41,402 bases of DNA from JAAYZQ01 sp041300865 (lineage in GTDB: Bacteria > Chloroflexota > Anaerolineae > JAAYZQ01). The stretch is from NCBI GenBank assembly GCA_041300865.1, contig JBFYTF010000030.1, forward strand, positions 1 through 41,402, given 5' to 3'. Positions 38,378 through 41,402 of this stretch are shown here, piece after piece. The notes under the pieces were generated by a model that was not told where the DNA came from, did no database searches, and saw only the letters and a program-made list of their open reading frames with translations. Numbering within the stretch: position 1 is the stretch's first letter; each line of letters begins with the position of its first letter. The translations under genes and the position numbers were made by a program.

Positions 38378-39364
38378 ATGAGGCGCATCCTGGTCACGGG
38401 CGCCGTGGGCCAGATTGGCTCCGAGCTCACCGTCGAGTTGCGCCGCCGCTATGGCACCGGCAACGTCGTCGCCGCGGGCCATCGCACCCGGCCCGCTCCC
38501 GTTCTGTGCGAAGGGCCCTTCGAGTACATCGACGTCGCCCACCGGGACAGCATCGAGGAGGTAGTGAAGCGGCACAACATCGACACCATCTACCACATGG
38601 CCGCCATCCTCTCCGCTGTAGGCGAAGCCAAGCCGCACCTGGCTTGGGACGTCAATATGAACGGCCTCTACAACGTCCTGGAGATCGCCCGCGAGCACGG
38701 CCTCACCCGGGTGTTTTGCCCCAGCTCCATCGCGGCGTTTGGCCCGGAAACCCCGCGGCACAATACCCCCCAGGAGACCGTTCTGCGGCCCCGGACCATG
38801 TACGGTGTGACCAAGGTCGCCGGTGAGCTGCTGTGCGACTACTATGTGCGCCGCTTTGGCCTCGACGTCCGCGGCGTGCGCTACCCGGGCATCATCAGCA
38901 GCGAGACCCTGCCGGGCGGCGGCACAACCGACTATGCTGTGGCCATCTACTACGAGGCCGTGGCCAACAGGCGCTATACCTGCTTCGTGCGCGAGGATAC
39001 CGTCCTGCCCATGATGTACATGCAGGACTGCATCAAGGGCACCATTGAGCTCATGGAAGCCGGCTTTGACCGCTTGGTGCACCACGCCGACTTTAACCTG
39101 GCGGCCATGAGCTTTTCCGCAGGCGAGCTGGCGGCCGAGATCAAGGCCCATGTCCCCGAGTTCGAGGTAACCTACGAGCCCGACTTTCGGCAGGCCATCG
39201 CCGATTCCTGGCCACGCTCCATCGACGACAGCGCTGCCCGGGAAGAGTGGCATTGGCAGCCGGACTATGACCTGGCGTCCATGACTGTGGACATGCTGGC
39301 CAAGCTCAGCGCGCGCCACGCCGCGGGGAATCTCTACCCGGGCCAGGAGGATGGCTGCCACTGA
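38378..39364 (+). CDS. L-threonine 3-dehydrogenase, short-chain (GalE-like) type
   Basis: The 328-residue extended SDR has the NAD motif TGAVGQIGSEL (residues 7-17) and the catalytic pair Y142-xxx-K146 (MYGVTK). The PSSIAAFGPETP and RYPGIISSETLPGGGTTDYA blocks are typical of the epimerase-like L-threonine dehydrogenases. It would oxidise threonine to 2-amino-3-ketobutyrate, and the next gene encodes the enzyme using that product, which strongly supports the call. Three in-frame ATGs exist (38309, 38360, 38378). The last gives the canonical N-terminus MRRILVTG and is preceded by AGAGAGGAG, although the spacing is short; 38360 is the alternative. It is distinct from the zinc-dependent Tdh of E. 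coli. Confidence 0.88.
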   Translation: MRRILVTGAVGQIGSELTVELRRRYGTGNVVAAGHRTRPAPVLCEGPFEYIDVAHRDSIEEVVKRHNIDTIYHMAAILSAVGEAKPHLAWDVNMNGLYNVLEIAREHGLTRVFCPSSIAAFGPETPRHNTPQETVLRPRTMYGVTKVAGELLCDYYVRRFGLDVRGVRYPGIISSETLPGGGTTDYAVAIYYEAVANRRYTCFVREDTVLPMMYMQDCIKGTIELMEAGFDRLVHHADFNLAAMSFSAGELAAEIKAHVPEFEVTYEPDFRQAIADSWPRSIDDSAAREEWHWQPDYDLASMTVDMLAKLSARHAAGNLYPGQEDGCH

Positions 39365-39445
39365 GTGGCGGCCGCGAATAGCGGCTCCGCTGCGCCCTAC
39401 CGGGGGGGAACGAACATGCTTGACCCTCTTTGCCAGCAAAGTGTG

Positions 39446-39485
39446 CCGAACCTGGGTTCCGCCCAGGACGGGCCTTTCTGTTTTA
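39446..39485 (+). terminator. Terminator-like hairpin between tdh and kbl
   Basis: CCTGGG (39451-39456) pairs with CCCAGG (39462-39467), loop TTCCG, with outer CCG/CGG pairs (39446-39448 with 39469-39471), followed by GCCTTTCTGTTTT. It would reduce readthrough from tdh into kbl. Confidence 0.65.
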
Positions 39486-39505
39486 CGACGACGGCTTCAT
39501 GAGGT

Positions 39506-39540
39506 GGGCCTCCCCCCTGTGGGAGGCCCGATGTCTTTCT
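39506..39540 (+). terminator. Second strong hairpin upstream of kbl
   Basis: GGGCCTCCC (39506-39514) pairs perfectly with GGGAGGCCC (39521-39529), loop CCCTGT, followed by GATGTCTTTCT. It ends 36 nt before the kbl ATG. Two terminator-like hairpins in tandem in a 201-nt gap inside a metabolic pair suggest attenuation or partial termination. Confidence 0.65.
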
Positions 39541-39565
39541 AGACGGCAGAGGAAAGGAACGACCG

Positions 39566-40774
39566 ATGGCAGACAAGTTTGACTTTATCCGCGACGACGT
39601 CGCCGGCCTCAAGGAAGCGGGCCTGTTTATCAACCTGCGCGTCATGGGTTCTCCGGCCGACGCCTGGATGGTCGTCGACGGCAACAAGGTTCTGAACTTT
39701 TGCACCAACAATTACCTTGGGCTGGCGAACCATCCTGCCATGAAAGAGGCCGCGCAGCGGGCCATTGAGGAGTGGGGGGTTGGCCCGGCCGCCGTGCGCT
39801 CCATTGCCGGCACCCAGGCGCTGCACGTCCAGCTGGAGCGGCGGCTGGCCGAGTTCAAGGGGGTCGAGGATGCCCTCTACGTCCAGAGCGGCTTCTGCGC
39901 CAACCAGGCGGCCATCGCACCGCTCGTGGGCCGCGACCGGGAAACAGGACGGCAGGACGTCATCTTTTCCGACCGGCTCAACCATGCCAGCATCATCGAT
40001 GGCGCGCGGCTCTCGGGCGCCAAGATCGTGGTCTACGAGCACTGCGACGCCCGTGACGCGGAGGCCAAGATCCGGGAGAACCTGCCCAACTTCCGCCGGG
40101 GCATGCTCATCACCGACGGCGTCTTTAGCATGGACGGCGACGTTGCCCCCCTCGACCGGCTCTACGAAGTGGCCGAAAAGTATGGCGTCATGACCATGGT
40201 GGACGATGCCCACGGCGAGGGCGTCCTGGGCGGTGGCAAGGGGATCGTCCACCACTTTGGCCTCCAGGGCAAGTTTGACGTCGAGATCGGCACGCTCAGC
40301 AAGGCCTTTGGCGTGGTGGGCGGTGTCATTGCCGGCAAGAAGGTCGTCGTCGACTATGTGCGCCAGAAGGCGCGCCCCTTCCTCTTTTCCAGTGCCGTGA
40401 CGCCGCCCGACACGGCGGCCTGCCTGGCTGCCGTCGACCTGCTGGAGGCGAGCTCGGAGCTGGTGGACAGGCTGTGGGCCAACGCCGGCTATTTCAAGCA
40501 GGGCATGGCTCGCCTCGGCTTCAACACCGGCCGCAGCGAAACGCCCATCGTGCCCGTCATGTTGGGCGAAGCGCCGCTGGCCAAAGAGTTCTCGCGTAAG
40601 CTGTTCGAGAATGGCGTGTTTGCCATGGCCCTTGGCTTTCCCACCGTGCCGCAAGGACAGGCCCGCATTCGAGTCATGAACACGGCATCCCACAGTCGTG
40701 AGGACCTCGACACCGGCCTGGCCGCCTTTGAAAAGGTGGGCCGCGAGTTGGGTGTGATCCCGGCTGCGGCGTGA
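39566..40774 (+). CDS. kbl: Glycine C-acetyltransferase (2-amino-3-ketobutyrate CoA ligase)
   Basis: The 402-residue PLP enzyme belongs to the alpha-oxoamine synthases: NFCTNNYLGLANHP near the start, GVGPAAVRSIAGTQALH, FSDRLNHASIIDGARLSGA, DGVFSMDGDVAPL, VDDAHGEGVLG and the PLP-binding GTLSKAFG with the predicted Schiff-base lysine K246. It splits 2-amino-3-ketobutyrate with CoA into glycine and acetyl-CoA. The gene just upstream encodes a threonine dehydrogenase, which favours Kbl over the related KAS/BioF enzymes. A purine-rich ribosome site (AGAGGAAAGGAACG) precedes the ATG. The 201-nt gap with two hairpins suggests separate control of the two steps. Confidence 0.94.
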   Translation: MADKFDFIRDDVAGLKEAGLFINLRVMGSPADAWMVVDGNKVLNFCTNNYLGLANHPAMKEAAQRAIEEWGVGPAAVRSIAGTQALHVQLERRLAEFKGVEDALYVQSGFCANQAAIAPLVGRDRETGRQDVIFSDRLNHASIIDGARLSGAKIVVYEHCDARDAEAKIRENLPNFRRGMLITDGVFSMDGDVAPLDRLYEVAEKYGVMTMVDDAHGEGVLGGGKGIVHHFGLQGKFDVEIGTLSKAFGVVGGVIAGKKVVVDYVRQKARPFLFSSAVTPPDTAACLAAVDLLEASSELVDRLWANAGYFKQGMARLGFNTGRSETPIVPVMLGEAPLAKEFSRKLFENGVFAMALGFPTVPQGQARIRVMNTASHSREDLDTGLAAFEKVGRELGVIPAAA

Positions 40775-40873
40775 ACAAAACGTTGCCCTGTCGCGTTTGC
40801 TAGGTGAAGATGAGTTTTGCTGAAGGGACAGTCACCAACCGGCAGGGACACGTTCGGCACATTGCCCGTCCGC

Positions 40874-40902
40874 TTGACGTGCACAAGCAGTTGTGGTATT
40901 AT
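40874..40902 (+). promoter_or_regulatory. Sigma70-type promoter for the LysM lipoprotein
   Basis: TTGACG (40874-40879), 17 bp, TATTAT (40897-40902). The predicted transcript start near 40909 leaves a leader of about 57 nt before the ATG at 40966. Confidence 0.82.
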
Positions 40903-40965
40903 GTAGAAAAGGCTACGCCTTCTGCGACCGCACGCGCTGACGATCTGATCGGGAGGTGACAAACG

Positions 40966-41402
40966 ATGAGGCAAAGACTGTCAACACTAGGAACAGGTTT
41001 CCTGATTCTCGTCCTGGCGATGGCCGTGGCCGTGACCCTTGGGTCCTGCTCACGGTCGGCCGAGGAGCGAGCGATCGACACAGTGGAGCCGGGACAGGGT
41101 GTCGGTACGGCAGAGCCGGGCACCGGCGGCCTGGAGACGCCACTCCCCGGCGAGACGGTCGTGTCGGCCGTAACGCCTGCCTCGGGGACGACGGTGCCGC
41201 AGCCCCAGGCGACCCTGGTGCCGGCCGGTGGCACTCAGCCCGCGCCTACCGCTGTCTCGGCAGCAACCCAGCCGGTAGCCACCGCTGTGCCGGCAGCGAC
41301 CCAGGCGCCGGCGAGCCAGCCGACGTCACCACCCGCGGCGCAGTCAGGCACTGTGGTCCACACCGTGCAGCCAGGCGAGACCCTGTCTTCCATCGCCCGG
41401 CG
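40966..41402 (+). CDS. LysM-domain lipoprotein, N-terminal part (runs off the window)
   Basis: The visible 145 residues begin with a lipoprotein signal: MRQRLSTLGTGFLILVLAM..., lipobox LGSC with the modified Cys at residue 28. A Gly/Pro/Thr/Ala/Gln-rich linker follows (about 35-125, ending PVATAVPAATQAPASQ), and then the start of a LysM domain (VVHTVQPGETLSSIARR), where the window ends. It is probably a surface lipoprotein bound to peptidoglycan; the rest of the protein and any catalytic domain are outside the window. The ribosome site GGGAGGTGA is excellent, 6 nt before the ATG. It resembles the LCP protein at 30766 in combining a Pro/Thr linker with LysM. Confidence 0.88.
   Translation, partial: MRQRLSTLGTGFLILVLAMAVAVTLGSCSRSAEERAIDTVEPGQGVGTAEPGTGGLETPLPGETVVSAVTPASGTTVPQPQATLVPAGGTQPAPTAVSAATQPVATAVPAATQAPASQPTSPPAAQSGTVVHTVQPGETLSSIAR

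Noticed and set aside
1..41402. CRISPR arrays, insertion sequences or prophage
   Set aside because: I found no regularly spaced repeats, transposase motifs or phage genes; the only repeats are short tandem ones inside the S1 gene.

Overview
The window is a GC-rich bacterial chromosome segment, densely packed with about 31 protein genes and one tRNA. I saw no insertion sequences, phage genes or CRISPR arrays. The gene set suggests a member of the Chloroflexota (Anaerolineae-like), which is an inference from protein families and not from a marker search. The pointers are a RarA AAA+ ATPase fused to a methyltransferase-like domain, large membrane glycosyltransferase-like proteins with C-terminal surface beta-domains, an LCP protein carrying LysM, Pro/Thr-rich surface linkers and a PdtaS/PdtaR-type two-component pair. 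Promoters are unusually readable: many genes have TTGNCN, a 16-17 bp spacer and TATNNT.

Layout. 1-132: tail of an unidentified gene. 361-2601: RarA fusion. 2587-5593 (minus): likely operon of a membrane spermidine-synthase-like protein, a small membrane protein and two GNAT acetyltransferases. 5682-11808 (plus): GNAT, TVP38-type membrane protein, then a lipid/glycolipid set (CDP-alcohol phosphotransferase, PatA/HtrB-like acyltransferase, sugar-nucleotide epimerase, PIG-L deacetylase) and a COG2521-like methyltransferase. 11928-12296: VOC protein. 12345-19582 (minus): five-gene multiheme cytochrome cluster. 19805-21742 (minus): prfA-prmC. 22016-27810 (plus): two membrane glycosyltransferase-like proteins and a methyltransferase. 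28021-28097: tRNA-Pro(GGG). 28253-30347: PdtaS-like kinase and PdtaR-like ANTAR regulator. 30766-33375 (minus): LCP protein and TrmD. 33504-35939 (plus): ribosomal protein S1 with a long leader and a DksA/TraR-type protein. 36030-38150: alpha-glucan phosphorylase. 38378-40774: threonine dehydrogenase and 2-amino-3-ketobutyrate CoA ligase. 40966 to the end: start of a LysM lipoprotein.

The best candidate for a poorly described system is the cytochrome cluster. A NapC/NirT-type membrane cytochrome with ten CXnCH sites, a membrane TPR protein, a membrane NHL beta-propeller with a very long acidic arm, a secreted hexaheme protein and an anchored octaheme protein on a Pro/Thr/Ala-rich stalk together carry 24 candidate heme sites. 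This could be a route for electrons from the quinone pool across the cell wall.

The second striking point is ribosomal protein S1. Its frame is cut by an in-frame TAG after 447 codons, yet continues for 93 well-formed acidic codons to a second stop. The same gene has a near-perfect promoter, a roughly 330-nt leader closed by a long-range helix and an attenuator-like hairpin.

Metabolically, Tdh and Kbl would convert threonine to glycine and acetyl-CoA, the phosphorylase mobilises glucan, and the PgsA/PatA/PIG-L set points to a glycosylated or acylated phospholipid.
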